This document shows, one piece after another, positions 54,109-63,095 of a stretch of DNA of 64,000 nucleotides (positions within the stretch are counted from its first letter, which is position 1; every line of letters begins with the position of its first letter). The position numbers and the translations under genes were made by a program. This stretch comes from Reyranella sp. Its GTDB lineage: Bacteria; Pseudomonadota; Alphaproteobacteria; Reyranellales; Reyranellaceae. The notes under the pieces were generated by a model. The model had not been told where the DNA came from. It was given only the letters and a program-made list of their open reading frames with translations, and did not search any database. The stretch lies in contig JAIEOV010000022.1 in assembly GCA_019750135.1 (NCBI GenBank), forward strand, positions 1-64,000, given 5' to 3'.

Positions 54109-54734
54109 GCGTGGACGATCGCGCGGACGCGCCTGCGTTGCTGCGCCGGGCCGACTGGGCCCTGTCGCACCTCGAAGACACCCTCAACATCATTGCCGCC
54201 CTTGCCATCTTCTTCCTGATGTTCGTGGGCGTGGCGCAGATCGTCGGTCGCACCGTCTTCGACTTCGCGATCTACGGCTACATCGACTGGATCGAGCAGG
54301 CCTCCTCGCTGTTCGCCTTCCTGGGGATCGCCTACGCCCAGCGGCTGGGCAGCCACATCGGCATGGACCTGACGATGAACTGGCAGCCGTCGAACCGCTG
54401 GAAGATCGAGCTGTTCGGCGTCGTCATGATCTTCCTGATCGTCACCGTGCTGATCTACGCCAGCTTCGCCAACTTCCTGCGGGCCTACCAGATCGGCGAT
54501 TCGACCATGGACATCAAGCTGCCGACCTGGCCGGCCAAGCTGATGGTGCCGCTGGCGCTGTCGGTGCTGTGGCTGCGCCTGTCGCTGCAGATCTGGGGCT
54601 ACCTGCGCCTGATCGCCCACCCCGGCGCCGAGCCGATCGCGGTGCCCAAGCTCATAACCCTCGAAACCCAGGTGAAGGACGAGATCGCTGACGCACTCGG
54701 CCGCGAGGAAGCGGAACGGAAGGAAGCGCGGTGA
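54105..54734 (+). CDS. dctQ: TRAP transporter small permease (DctQ)
   Basis: 209 residues with four helices and the DctQ pattern (LNIIAALAIFFLMFVGVAQIVGRTVFDF, WIEQASSLFAFLGIAYAQRLGSHIGMDL). The long cytoplasmic end (GAEPIAVPKLITLETQVKDEIADALGREEAERKEAR) is charged and helical. It pairs with the large permease, whose start overlaps its stop (54731-54734). Confidence 0.92.
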   Translation: MSVDDRADAPALLRRADWALSHLEDTLNIIAALAIFFLMFVGVAQIVGRTVFDFAIYGYIDWIEQASSLFAFLGIAYAQRLGSHIGMDLTMNWQPSNRWKIELFGVVMIFLIVTVLIYASFANFLRAYQIGDSTMDIKLPTWPAKLMVPLALSVLWLRLSLQIWGYLRLIAHPGAEPIAVPKLITLETQVKDEIADALGREEAERKEAR

Positions 54735-56038
54735 TCGAACTCAGCCCCCTCACCATCGGCTGCATCGGTGTGGTCGTCCTGCTGGCGCTGTGCTTCGCCG
54801 GCGTCCGCTTCGCCTTCGCCGGCGCCATCACCGGCACGGCCGGCCTGGTCTGGCTGATCGGCTGGGATGCCGGCATCCGCACCGCCGGCATCGCGCCCTA
54901 TACGTCGGGTGCCAACTACACGCTGTCGGTCCTGCCGATGTTCATCCTGATCGGCTACCTGGCCTACTACGCCGGCATCACCCAGAGCGCCTTCGAGGCG
55001 GCGCGACGATGGTTCGGCTGGCTGCCCGGCGGGCTCGCCACCGGCACGGTATTCGCGGTCGCGGGTTTCTCGGCAGTGTCGGGCGCCAGCAGCGCCGCCG
55101 CCGCGGTGTTCGCCAAGGTGGCGATCCCCGAGATGCTGCGCGCCAAGTACGACAGGAAGCTGGCGGCCGGCGTGTGCGCCGCGGGCGCCACGCTCGATTC
55201 GCTGATCCCGCCCAGCACCCTGCTGGTCGTCTACGGCATCGTCACCGAGCAGTCGATCGGCAAGCTCCTGGTCGCCGGCTTCGTGCCCGGCATCTTCTCG
55301 GCGTTCGTCTATGCGATGATCATCACGTACCGCTGCTGGCGCCAGCCCGAGCTCGGGCCGCGCATCACCGGCTACACCTGGTTCCAGCGCGCCGAATCGC
55401 TGCCGCCTACCACGCCGATCTTCCTGGTCATCCTGATCATCTTCCTCAGCATGTATTTCGGCTGGGCGACGCCGACCGAGGCGGGCGCGCTGGGCGCCTT
55501 CGCGGTATTCGGCTTCGCGCTGAAGAACGGCATCAAGCGCGGCGAGCTGCGCCAGTGCCTGCTCGATTCGGCCAAGCTCACGGTGATGATCTTCACGGTG
55601 ATCTGGGGCGTGCTGATCTTCGTGCGCTTCCTGGGCTTCTCGGGCATGCCGGAGGAGATCTCCAACTGGGTCACCCATCTCGCCCTGCCGCCGATCCTGA
55701 TCCTGCTGGCGATCTACGTGCTCTATTTCATCCTCGGCACGGTGCTCGAGGGCATCGGCATGTTCCTGCTGACCCTGCCGGTCGTCTTCCCGGTGATCAA
55801 TGCGCTGGGCTACGACCCGATCTGGTTCGGCATCGTGCTGGTCAAGCTCTCGGGCATCGCCTCGCTGTCGCCGCCGGTCGGGCTGGTCGTGTTCGTGGTC
55901 AACGGCGTGCGGCCCGACATTCCCGTGCGCGACATCTTCAAGGGCATCTGGCCGTTCATCTTCGCCGACATCATCACGCTCGGCGTGCTGACGGCATTCC
56001 CGGAGATCGTCACCTTCATCGTCGAAAGCACAGACTGA
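54731..56038 (+). CDS. dctM: TRAP transporter large permease (DctM)
   Basis: 435 residues, about twelve helices. GGLATGTVFAVAGFSAVSGASSAAAAVFAKVAIPEML, TPTEAGALGAFAVFGFAL and GMFLLTLPVVFPVINALGYDPIWFGIVLV are the DctM/SiaM repeats. It is the channel of a sodium-driven carboxylate importer. Start overlaps dctQ. Confidence 0.95.
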   Translation: MIELSPLTIGCIGVVVLLALCFAGVRFAFAGAITGTAGLVWLIGWDAGIRTAGIAPYTSGANYTLSVLPMFILIGYLAYYAGITQSAFEAARRWFGWLPGGLATGTVFAVAGFSAVSGASSAAAAVFAKVAIPEMLRAKYDRKLAAGVCAAGATLDSLIPPSTLLVVYGIVTEQSIGKLLVAGFVPGIFSAFVYAMIITYRCWRQPELGPRITGYTWFQRAESLPPTTPIFLVILIIFLSMYFGWATPTEAGALGAFAVFGFALKNGIKRGELRQCLLDSAKLTVMIFTVIWGVLIFVRFLGFSGMPEEISNWVTHLALPPILILLAIYVLYFILGTVLEGIGMFLLTLPVVFPVINALGYDPIWFGIVLVKLSGIASLSPPVGLVVFVVNGVRPDIPVRDIFKGIWPFIFADIITLGVLTAFPEIVTFIVESTD

Positions 56039-56057
56039 AAATCAGGGAGGAGTGGTC

Positions 56058-57086
56058 ATGTATAGAAGGGTCGCGCTGTCTGTATCATTGGGAATGGGCC
56101 TGCTTGCCGCACTGCCGGCCGAGGCCGCCGACAAGGTCACCTGGACCTTCTCGCTCTACGGGCCGCCGCGTGCGGCGACCGTGACGTTCGAGCACCTCGC
56201 CAAGGTCGCCAAGGAGAAGAGCGGCGGCAACTTCGTCATCAACCTCAAGTACAACGAGCAGCTCGGCGAGGCGAAGGACTTCCTCGACGGCATCAAGGTC
56301 GACGCCTACCAGGGCGCGTTCGTCGCCTACTCCTACGCGCCGGCCAAGACGCCCTTGCAGGGCGTGCTCGACATGCCGTTCCTGCCGATCGACGACCTGG
56401 TCGCGTCGGCCAAGGTGCAGGACGCCTACCAGGCCTGGCAGCCGGTCGCCGACGAGCTCGGCAAGTGGAATGCCATGCATTTCATGACCTTGCTGCTGCC
56501 GAACTACGAGTTCATGGGATCGGGCAAGCCGCCGCGCAACCTCGAGGACTGGAAGGGCATGCGGGTGCGCGCGCTGGGCGGCCTGGGCGACGCCATGAAG
56601 CTTCTGGGCGCGGTGCCGACGTCCGTGTCGGCGCCGGAAGTCTACACCGCGCTCGAGCGCGGCACCTTCCAGGCCGCGTCGTTCCCCTTCACCTACAGCT
56701 TCACGGCCTACAAGCTGCACGAAGTGTCGAAGTGGTACACGTTGGGCATGCAGCTCGGCATCGTCCACAATTCGGTGGTGCTGAGCCAGACGGCGTGGAA
56801 GGCCTTGCCCGACGAGTACAAGAAGATCCTCGAGGAGGCCAAGCCCGAAGCCTACCGCCTGCAGCGCGAGGCCTATGCGGAAGCCGACAAGAAGTCGTTC
56901 CCGCTGTTCGAGAAGCGCAAGCTCGAGGTCATCAAGGTCACGCCCGAGATGCGCGACAAGCTGATCGCGACGGCGGGCAAGCCGGTGTGGGACCAGTGGG
57001 TCGCCGAGACCGAGAAGAAGGGCCTGCCGGGCAAGGAAGCGCTGGCCAAGGTGCTGGACCTGGCGAAGAAGGCGGCGACGAACTGA
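56058..57086 (+). CDS. dctP: TRAP transporter substrate-binding protein (DctP)
   Basis: 342 residues from ATG 56058 (GGGAGG eight bases before); a GTG at 56052 is in frame. Signal peptide ends near AEAA. GPPRAATVTFEHLAKVAKEKSGGNFVINLKYNEQLGEAKDFLDGIK and LEDWKGMRVRALGGLGDAMKLLGAVPTSVSAPEVYTALERG match the family, with the Arg in MRVRA contacting the substrate carboxylate. Substrate not predictable. Followed by repeat copy 3. Confidence 0.93.
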   Translation: MYRRVALSVSLGMGLLAALPAEAADKVTWTFSLYGPPRAATVTFEHLAKVAKEKSGGNFVINLKYNEQLGEAKDFLDGIKVDAYQGAFVAYSYAPAKTPLQGVLDMPFLPIDDLVASAKVQDAYQAWQPVADELGKWNAMHFMTLLLPNYEFMGSGKPPRNLEDWKGMRVRALGGLGDAMKLLGAVPTSVSAPEVYTALERGTFQAASFPFTYSFTAYKLHEVSKWYTLGMQLGIVHNSVVLSQTAWKALPDEYKKILEEAKPEAYRLQREAYAEADKKSFPLFEKRKLEVIKVTPEMRDKLIATAGKPVWDQWVAETEKKGLPGKEALAKVLDLAKKAATN

Positions 57087-57090
57087 CATT

Positions 57091-57237
57091 CCCGTCATCC
57101 CGAGCGAAGCCGCCCCCTCGACTTCGCTCGGGGTAAACTCCGCGTGGCGCAGTCGAGGGACCTCTTTTGTCGATGCACCGACAAAACAGGTCCCTCCGCT
57201 CCGCCTCGCTACGCTCTGCTCCGGTCGGGATGACGGG
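57091..57237. repeat. Dispersed palindromic repeat, copy 3
   Basis: CCCGTCATCCCGA (57091-57103) and TCGGGATGACGGG (57225-57237) are perfect inverted ends. The right half is almost the same as copy 1, including CAACAAAACAGGTCCCTCCG and the purine/pyrimidine change in CTCGCTACGCTCTGCTCC. The left half has an extra CTCGACTTCGCTCGGGGTAA. It lies just after dctP. Confidence 0.8.
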
Positions 57238-57364
57238 TTTTGTAGTTAGATGCGATAGCCTTGCCGAAAACGGGAGAGGACATGAGAAAACCTCGTCCTC
57301 TGACGACACGGACGATACGAACTATCCCAAGGTGTGACATCACAACAAAACATGGCGTCGCTAT

Positions 57365-57466
57365 ATGGACGCCATGTTCGTCGTCCCCACCGCCCTCATC
57401 GCCATCATGGCCATAAGCCTCGGCGTGATCGTGGTCCTCGTCGCTCGCGAGGTTTCGCGCCGCTGA
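57365..57466 (+). CDS. Possible 33-residue membrane peptide
   Basis: MDAMFVVPTALIAIMAISLG, then VIVVLVAREVSRR, would be one transmembrane helix with a basic end. No clear ribosome binding site; weak support. The rest of the 57087-57536 gap holds only repeat copy 3. Confidence 0.3.
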   Translation: MDAMFVVPTALIAIMAISLGVIVVLVAREVSRR

Positions 57467-57536
57467 CCGGATGCATCCAGTGTGCGCCTGACCGAGCTTG
57501 CCTGACCGCAACTCGATCTGCGCATACTCTGATTGC

Positions 57537-58763
57537 ATGGCCGACAGCATCCCGCCCAGTAGCCTCGAAAGCCGCGCGCCAGCTGGACGCTGGACCGAAG
57601 TCCTGGCGACATTCCTGAGGCTCGGTCTCACGTCGTTCGGTGGGCCGGTCGCGCATCTCGGGTTCTTCCGCGACGAGTTCGTCAATCGCCGCCGCTGGCT
57701 GGATGATCGTGCCTATGCCGACCTCGTGGCGCTGTGCCAGTTCCTGCCCGGTCCGGCGTCGAGCCAGGTCGGCACCGCGGTCGGCCTGTCGCGCGCGGGC
57801 TATGGCGGCGCCTTCGCGGCCTGGCTCGGCTTCACCCTGCCTTCCGCGATCGCCCTGGTGGCCTTTGCCTATGTGGTCGACGGGCTGGGTAGCTCGGCCG
57901 GCGCGGGCTGGCTGCATGGCCTGAAGATCGCCGCCGTCGCGGTCGTGGCCCAGGCGGTTCTCGGTATGATGCGGCCGCTTGCCCCCGATCGCGATCGGGC
58001 GACCATCATGGTCATCGTTGCCGCGTTGGTGCTGGCCGTGCCGTCGGCCTGGGCGCAGGTCGGCGGCATCGTGCTGGGCGGGATCGCGGGACTCGTGCTG
58101 CCGCGCGGCGAGGGGACCTCCGACCATGCCCATCTGCCCCTGGCCGTCGGCAAGACGACGGGTGCGATCTGCCTGGCAGCCTTCTTCGCCTTGCTGATCG
58201 GCCTGCCGTTGCTGGCCGGTCGCACGACCTCGCATGCCATCGATCTCGTCGATGCCTTCTACCGGGCCGGCTCGCTCGTATTCGGCGGCGGCCATGTCGT
58301 GCTGCCGCTGCTGCAGGAAGCCGTGGTGCCGCCGGGCTGGGTGTCGAACGATCTTTTCCTCGCGGGCTATGGCGCGGCGCAGGCGGTGCCCGGACCGCTC
58401 TTCACCTTCTCCGCCTATCTCGGCGCGGTCATGACGCCATCGCCCAGCGGCGTTGTCGGCGCGGCCATCTGCCTTGTCGCCGTCTTCGTGCCGTCGTTCC
58501 TGCTGGTCTTCGGCGCTCTGCCGTTCTGGGACGACTTGCGACGCCATCCGTCGGCGCAGGCAGCTCTGCGCGGCGTCAACGCCGCGGTGGTCGGGCTGCT
58601 GTTGGCCGCGCTCTACAATCCCGTGTGGACGTCGGCCATCGGCAACGCGCGCGACTTCGCGGTGGCTGCCGCCGCCTTCCTGCTGCTCGTGATGTGGAAG
58701 ACGCCGCCCTGGCTGGTCGTCGTCCTGTGCGCCATTGCCGGGGGAGTGCTCGCCGCCCTGTAG
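57537..58763 (+). CDS. chrA: Chromate transporter
   Basis: 408 residues from ATG 57537; a TTG at 57498 is also in frame. Two CHR halves: FLRLGLTSFGGPVAHLGFFRDEFVNRRRWLDD with CQFLPGPASSQVGTAVG, and RAGSLVFGGGHVVLPLLQEAVVPPGWVSNDLFLAGYGAAQAVPGPLFTFSAYLG. It expels chromate from the cell. This is a full-length, two-domain ChrA. No chrB regulator is adjacent. The haem protein gene follows after 23 bases. Confidence 0.95.
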   Translation: MADSIPPSSLESRAPAGRWTEVLATFLRLGLTSFGGPVAHLGFFRDEFVNRRRWLDDRAYADLVALCQFLPGPASSQVGTAVGLSRAGYGGAFAAWLGFTLPSAIALVAFAYVVDGLGSSAGAGWLHGLKIAAVAVVAQAVLGMMRPLAPDRDRATIMVIVAALVLAVPSAWAQVGGIVLGGIAGLVLPRGEGTSDHAHLPLAVGKTTGAICLAAFFALLIGLPLLAGRTTSHAIDLVDAFYRAGSLVFGGGHVVLPLLQEAVVPPGWVSNDLFLAGYGAAQAVPGPLFTFSAYLGAVMTPSPSGVVGAAICLVAVFVPSFLLVFGALPFWDDLRRHPSAQAALRGVNAAVVGLLLAALYNPVWTSAIGNARDFAVAAAAFLLLVMWKTPPWLVVVLCAIAGGVLAAL

Positions 58764-58786
58764 GTCGTTCGACAAAGGAGAGTGCC

Positions 58787-59275
58787 ATGGTCAGCTGCCG
58801 CCAGACTGTCGCGTCGGTCCTTATTGCTTCCGCTATCGCGCTGATGCCCGCTCTTGCCGGCGGCCAGAACGCGCCCGCGCCGGCACCGTATCGCCCCGGC
58901 TTGGGCGACCTCATGACCATGACGGTGCAGCCGCGTCACTTGAAGATCGGCCTCGCTGGCCAGGAGCGCAATTGGGCCTATGTCAGCTACGAACTGCACG
59001 AACTCGAGGAGGCCTTCGAGCGGGTGGCCAGGATCTGGCCGAAGTGGCGGGACAACGACATCGCCGGCCTCATCAACGGCTCGACCAAGGAGCCGCTGGA
59101 AGCGGCGGAGGAGGCGGCCAAGGCCAAGGACGCCGCGCGCTTCAACGACGCCTACACGCGCCTGACCGCGGCCTGCAACGCCTGCCATCAGAGCGCGAAT
59201 GTCGGGCTGATCGTCATCCAGGCGCCGAAAAGCTCACCCTTCGCCAACCAGGATTTCCGGCCGCCCAAGCCGTGA
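58787..59275 (+). CDS. Exported c-type haem protein (cytochrome c'-like)
   Basis: 162 residues with a signal peptide (cleavage around LAGGQ, 26) and an AAAGGAG ribosome binding site. One haem-binding motif CNACH lies at 130-134, in a helical sequence (MTVQPRHLKIGLAGQERNWAYVSYELHELEEAFERVARI) like four-helix cytochromes c'. The end PKSSPFANQDFRP is found in unnamed relatives. Its nearness to chrA suggests a role in chromate handling, but this is only inference. Confidence 0.82.
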   Translation: MVSCRQTVASVLIASAIALMPALAGGQNAPAPAPYRPGLGDLMTMTVQPRHLKIGLAGQERNWAYVSYELHELEEAFERVARIWPKWRDNDIAGLINGSTKEPLEAAEEAAKAKDAARFNDAYTRLTAACNACHQSANVGLIVIQAPKSSPFANQDFRPPKP

Positions 59276-59282
59276 GGGGGCG

Positions 59283-59576
59283 CTAGGAGACGGTCGTCAT
59301 CGGCAGCAATTCCAGCTTCGCTGCCGATTTTTCCAGCAGCCCTGCTCGGGCCATGCGTCGCGGATCGTTCCGATAATTCTGGAAGTCGGCCTCGGATGCG
59401 AAGCTGACGACATGGATCTCTACGGTACCGTCCGGGTTTCGAAGACGCCGCTCCAGGCGCCCGTTAAACTCGGGCAGGAGCGGCAAAACGGCATCCTCGT
59501 AGGCGCGGAAGGCCTCGATGCCCTCTTCGGGTATACGGGCGATCAGCGCGAACGTCACGAGGCTGGCTTGGGTCAT
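59283..59576 (-). CDS. Small alpha-beta barrel protein (ABM/NIPSNAP-like)
   Basis: 97 residues from ATG 59576. The pattern VTFALIARIPEEGIEAFRAYEDAVLPLLPEFNGRLERRLRNPDGTVEIHVVSFASEADFQNYRNDPRR fits dimeric alpha-beta barrel proteins of the DUF1330/antibiotic-monooxygenase type. Function unknown. Divergent from the comB-like gene. Confidence 0.75.
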   Translation of the reverse strand: MTQASLVTFALIARIPEEGIEAFRAYEDAVLPLLPEFNGRLERRLRNPDGTVEIHVVSFASEADFQNYRNDPRRMARAGLLEKSAAKLELLPMTTVS

Positions 59577-59653
59577 TGTCGAAGCTTGCCGTGTTGCCGA
59601 CGACTGAGGCAGATATCGAGAGTCAATTCTCCAGCACCTGCAGTCGAACGCCA

Positions 59654-60343
59654 ATGGATATCCGCATCGAAAGCTTGTTGGCCGGCGCCGAGCGCGCCGT
59701 CGGCGCGGTCGTCATCATCGATGTCTTTCGCGCCTTCACGGCGGCAGCCGTCGCGCTGGCGAAAGGAGCGGAGAAGATCATCGTTGTCAGCGACGTCGAC
59801 GAGGCGCTTGCCCTGCGGGCGGCGGGTGTCGGGCACCTCTGCATGGGAGAGGTGAAGGCCATGCGCCCGCCAGGATTCGACCTCGGCAACTCCCCCTTCG
59901 AGGCATCGCAGGCCGATCTGGAGGGCCGAACCATCATTCAGCGCACCAGCGCCGGCACGCAAGGCATCGTCGCTGCCAGGCAGGCGACGCGGCTCTATGC
60001 CGGCTCCCTGGTCACCGCGACCGCAACCGCGCGCGCTCTTATCAGACACTCACCAGCCGAGGTCACGCTGGTGGCGATGGGGCTGGAAGGGTCTCGACGC
60101 TCGGACGAGGACGAGCTTTGCGCCATTCATCTCCGCAATCTGCTGCAGGGTCGCCCCGGCAGCCCCTCCGGAACGCGCGACGTCATCCTGGCAGGGCCTC
60201 AGATTTCGGCCTTCACCGATCCGGCCAAGCCGCATTTTCATCCTGGCGACCTTGATATTGCCCTCGACATCGACCGGTACGATTTCGCGGTGCTCATAAC
60301 CCGCGAGGACGGCCGACTGGTCGCGCGGAAAGAGGCGATTTGA
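59654..60343 (+). CDS. 2-phosphosulfolactate phosphatase-like protein
   Basis: 229 residues of the ComB family: VGAVVIIDVFRAFTAAAVALAKGAEKIIVV (the acidic metal site IDVFRA), GEVKAMRPPGFDLGNSPFEA and RTSAGTQGIVAARQATRLYAGSLVTATATARAL. ComB removes phosphate from 2-phosphosulfolactate in coenzyme M synthesis; bacterial relatives may act on other sulfonate phosphates. The TauE-family gene 6 kb away could be connected through sulfonates, but that is weak. Confidence 0.88.
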   Translation: MDIRIESLLAGAERAVGAVVIIDVFRAFTAAAVALAKGAEKIIVVSDVDEALALRAAGVGHLCMGEVKAMRPPGFDLGNSPFEASQADLEGRTIIQRTSAGTQGIVAARQATRLYAGSLVTATATARALIRHSPAEVTLVAMGLEGSRRSDEDELCAIHLRNLLQGRPGSPSGTRDVILAGPQISAFTDPAKPHFHPGDLDIALDIDRYDFAVLITREDGRLVARKEAI

Positions 60344-60370
60344 TCGCGTCCAAATGCGCGCCATCGGGTT

Positions 60371-60553
60371 TCAGGCTGGCTCGTCGTCGAGTCCCTTGCC
60401 TTCGAGGCGACTGGCGATCGAGTCGTATATCGAGGCCATGCCGAGCAGGCTGAGGCGCGCCTCCGCACTGCCGAGTGACTCGGCTTTCGTCCGCAGCTCT
60501 TCGGCCTTGTTGCGCCAATAGTCTGCGTTTCGTTCTTGCGAAGTCTCCGCCAC
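60371..60553 (-). CDS. Hypothetical small helical protein
   Basis: 60 residues from a GTG at 60553 with a fine ribosome binding site (GGAAGAGG); an ATG at 60616 is in frame but lacks one. The sequence (ERNADYWRNKAEELRTKAESLGSAEARLSLLGMASIYDSIASRLEG) is helical and of the kind often seen as orphan proteins in Rhizobiales. Function unknown. Confidence 0.55.
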   Translation of the reverse strand: MAETSQERNADYWRNKAEELRTKAESLGSAEARLSLLGMASIYDSIASRLEGKGLDDEPA

Positions 60554-60688
60554 GTCGAGCCTCTTCCGACAGCTCTGCTGGGCGCCCTGGGCTGACGCTA
60601 AGGGGAGTAACGGCAATCCACCGATTTCGTTGCAACCACCGGTGCCGGTCAGCGTAGAAATCTTCTTGTGCCCCTACCCGGGCGTCTC

Positions 60689-61924
60689 TCAGGCGCCGCG
60701 ATCGCCCTCGAGCTCGCGTGGCCGGATGGCGATGAAGACGACCATCGCCAGCGCCATCAGCACGGCGACCACTGCAAAGGCGAGGCCCCAGGCGAGCGGC
60801 GACATCCCGCCGGCGGCGTCGAGGGTCCAGCCGATCGCCAGGGGTCCCACGAAGCCGCCCGCATAACCCAGCATCGAATGCACGGCGAGGGTGGCGCCGC
60901 GGCGCGCCGGATCGGCCGCGCCCGCGGCGCCGGCGGTGAGCGACGACGAATCGAGCCAGATGATCATGCCGTAGACCACGATCAGCCCGACGGCGAGCCA
61001 GTAGCCCCTCGAGCCGACGATACCCAGCAGCAGCCCGACCACGATGGACAGCACCATGGCGCCGACGATCACCCGACGCCGCCCGAACCTGATCGAGGCC
61101 TCGTTGCCCAGGACGCTGGTGAGCGTGCCCAGAAGGCCGAGCACGGTGATGACGACGGTGGGCGACAGCAGCTCGCCCGACATGCCGCTATGGACCGCCA
61201 CCCAGGCCAGGAAGGCCACGCCCCAGCCGCGCAGGGCGTTCATCTCCAGCGTGTGCACGCAGTAGGCGAGGGAATAGGCGAAAGCCGAGCGGTTGCGCAG
61301 GACCGGCCGGAAGTCGAACAGCGCCGGCTGGGCGCCGGGCTTGGGCGCCGGCGGCGGCCGGCCGGGCACAGCGAGAGCCACGGTGATCCAGGCGATCGCC
61401 GCCGTGAGGCCGGCGCTGGCGAAGGCCCAACGCCAGCCGAACTCGGCGGCCAGGAAGTCGCCCAGCATGTAGGAGGCGGCGCCCGAGATGCCGATGCTGG
61501 CGGCATGGCCGGTGACGGCGCGCGACATCATCTTGGCGTCGACCTGGTCGGCCAGCAGCTTCAGGCCGGTCATGTAGGTGCCGGCCCAGCCGAGGCCGGC
61601 GAGCCCGCGCAGCGCCAGCGCCGACCAGAAGCCGTCGGCCAGCAGGCCGAAGGCGAGATGGGCGACCAGCGTGCTGCCGACGCCGAACAGGTAGACGCGC
61701 TTGGCGTCGATGCGATCGGTCAAGGTCACCAGCACCGGCACCGAGACCATGTAGGCGGCATAGAACGAGGAGGTGATCCAGCCGGCCTCGCTGTTGGAGA
61801 GCGACCAGTGCCGCATCATCTGCGGCATCAGCGCCGGCCAGTAGAAGGCGCCAATCTGCACGAACACCTGGGCGGTGCAGACGATGGCGACCAGGCGGGC
61901 GGCCGTCGTGCGATCAATCGGCAT
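60689..61924 (-). CDS. MFS transporter
   Basis: 411 residues from ATG 61924. Twelve helices; AQVFVQIGAFYWPALMPQMMRHWSLSNSEAGWITSSFYAAYMVSVPVLVTLTDRIDAKRVYLFG and RFGRRRVIVGAMVLS are the MFS marks. Substrate unknown. Its start lies 11 bases inside the end of the preceding MFS gene. Confidence 0.88.
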   Translation of the reverse strand: MPIDRTTAARLVAIVCTAQVFVQIGAFYWPALMPQMMRHWSLSNSEAGWITSSFYAAYMVSVPVLVTLTDRIDAKRVYLFGVGSTLVAHLAFGLLADGFWSALALRGLAGLGWAGTYMTGLKLLADQVDAKMMSRAVTGHAASIGISGAASYMLGDFLAAEFGWRWAFASAGLTAAIAWITVALAVPGRPPPAPKPGAQPALFDFRPVLRNRSAFAYSLAYCVHTLEMNALRGWGVAFLAWVAVHSGMSGELLSPTVVITVLGLLGTLTSVLGNEASIRFGRRRVIVGAMVLSIVVGLLLGIVGSRGYWLAVGLIVVYGMIIWLDSSSLTAGAAGAADPARRGATLAVHSMLGYAGGFVGPLAIGWTLDAAGGMSPLAWGLAFAVVAVLMALAMVVFIAIRPRELEGDRGA

Positions 61925-63083
61925 GGACGCGAGCGTCCTTGGGCGCCTGCAGGACACAAAAGGCGGCGCAGGCGGCCAAGCTGAGGCCGGCGGTCACGAA
62001 CAGGATCGATGCGCCGATATTGTCGAGCAGGACAGCAAAGGCGAAGGGGGCCAGGGCCGACAGGAAGCGCGACGGCAAGCCGATAAGACCGAGACGATAG
62101 CCGTAGTTCTCCGGTCCGAAGATCGCCAGCGGCACGGTGCCGCGCGCGATCGTGAGGATGCCATTGCCGGAGCCGTGCAGCACGGCAAAGGCGCTCGACG
62201 CCACGCTGCCACCCGCGATCAAGAGAACGGCCACCCCGATTGGATGGGTGAGCGAGGCCAGGCGTGCCGTGATCAGGGGGTGCAAACGCGACAGCGGTCC
62301 CGCCTCGAGCAGCCGTGCCCCGACCTGGGCGGGCCCGATCAGCGCGCCAGCCGCGATCGCCTGCGTCGTCGATGCGCCGGCTGCCTCCATGATGCGCGGG
62401 AAATGCGCGGCCATGCCCGCCGTCACCACCCATGCGGCGGCGAAGGCAAGGCCGAGCAGGATCATCGGCCGGTCGAGGGGCACCGGCTTGTCGGTGGCGT
62501 GCTTCTCGCTCACGGCCATGCTCGGCCGCGGCAGGCACCAGTAGTTCAGTGGGAGGGCGACGAAGAAATGCAGCGCTGCCCAGGCAAGGCAGGTATCGCG
62601 CCAACCGATCGTCGATGCGCCCCATGCCGTAAGCGGCCAGCCGATGGTGCTGGCGAAGCCGGCGAACAGCGTGATGCCGGTGATGGCGCCGCGCGCACTG
62701 TTGCCGTAGATGCGGCCCAGCACCGCGAAGGCCGCGTCATAAAGGCCAATGCCCATGCCGATCCCGAGGACGATCCAGGCGAGCTGGAGGACGAGCAGGG
62801 ACTGCCCGACAGCGAGCAGGACCAGTCCGCCAGCGAACAGGAGGTTGGAGACGGCCAGCACGGCATTGCCGCTGCCGCGATCGATCAGCCGCCCGGCGCG
62901 CGGGCCCAGCAGCGCCGAAATGATCAGCGATGCGGAAAAGCTCGCGTACAGCCAGGTGGTCGATGTTCCGGTGTCGCGCGCAATATCGTCGGCCAGGATG
63001 GCCGGCAGGTAGTAGCTCGACGCCCAGGCGAGCGTCTGCGTCGAGCCCAGCACGGTGATCGTCGAAAGGCGACCTTTATCCAT
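61914..63083 (-). CDS. MFS transporter
   Basis: 389 residues, twelve helices. STITVLGSTQTLAWASSYYLPAILADDIARDTGTSTTWLYASFSASLIISALLGPRAGRLIDRGSG is the typical start of the group. It lies between two other MFS genes on the same strand with overlaps or tiny gaps, so three MFS genes form one cluster. Substrate unknown. Confidence 0.88.
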   Translation of the reverse strand: MDKGRLSTITVLGSTQTLAWASSYYLPAILADDIARDTGTSTTWLYASFSASLIISALLGPRAGRLIDRGSGNAVLAVSNLLFAGGLVLLAVGQSLLVLQLAWIVLGIGMGIGLYDAAFAVLGRIYGNSARGAITGITLFAGFASTIGWPLTAWGASTIGWRDTCLAWAALHFFVALPLNYWCLPRPSMAVSEKHATDKPVPLDRPMILLGLAFAAAWVVTAGMAAHFPRIMEAAGASTTQAIAAGALIGPAQVGARLLEAGPLSRLHPLITARLASLTHPIGVAVLLIAGGSVASSAFAVLHGSGNGILTIARGTVPLAIFGPENYGYRLGLIGLPSRFLSALAPFAFAVLLDNIGASILFVTAGLSLAACAAFCVLQAPKDARVHAD

Positions 63084-63095
63084 CGAGTACGTCCA

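Noticed and set aside
60668..61984. 438-residue open frame opposite an MFS gene
   Set aside because: Gly/His/Arg-rich shadow; the MFS protein is well supported.
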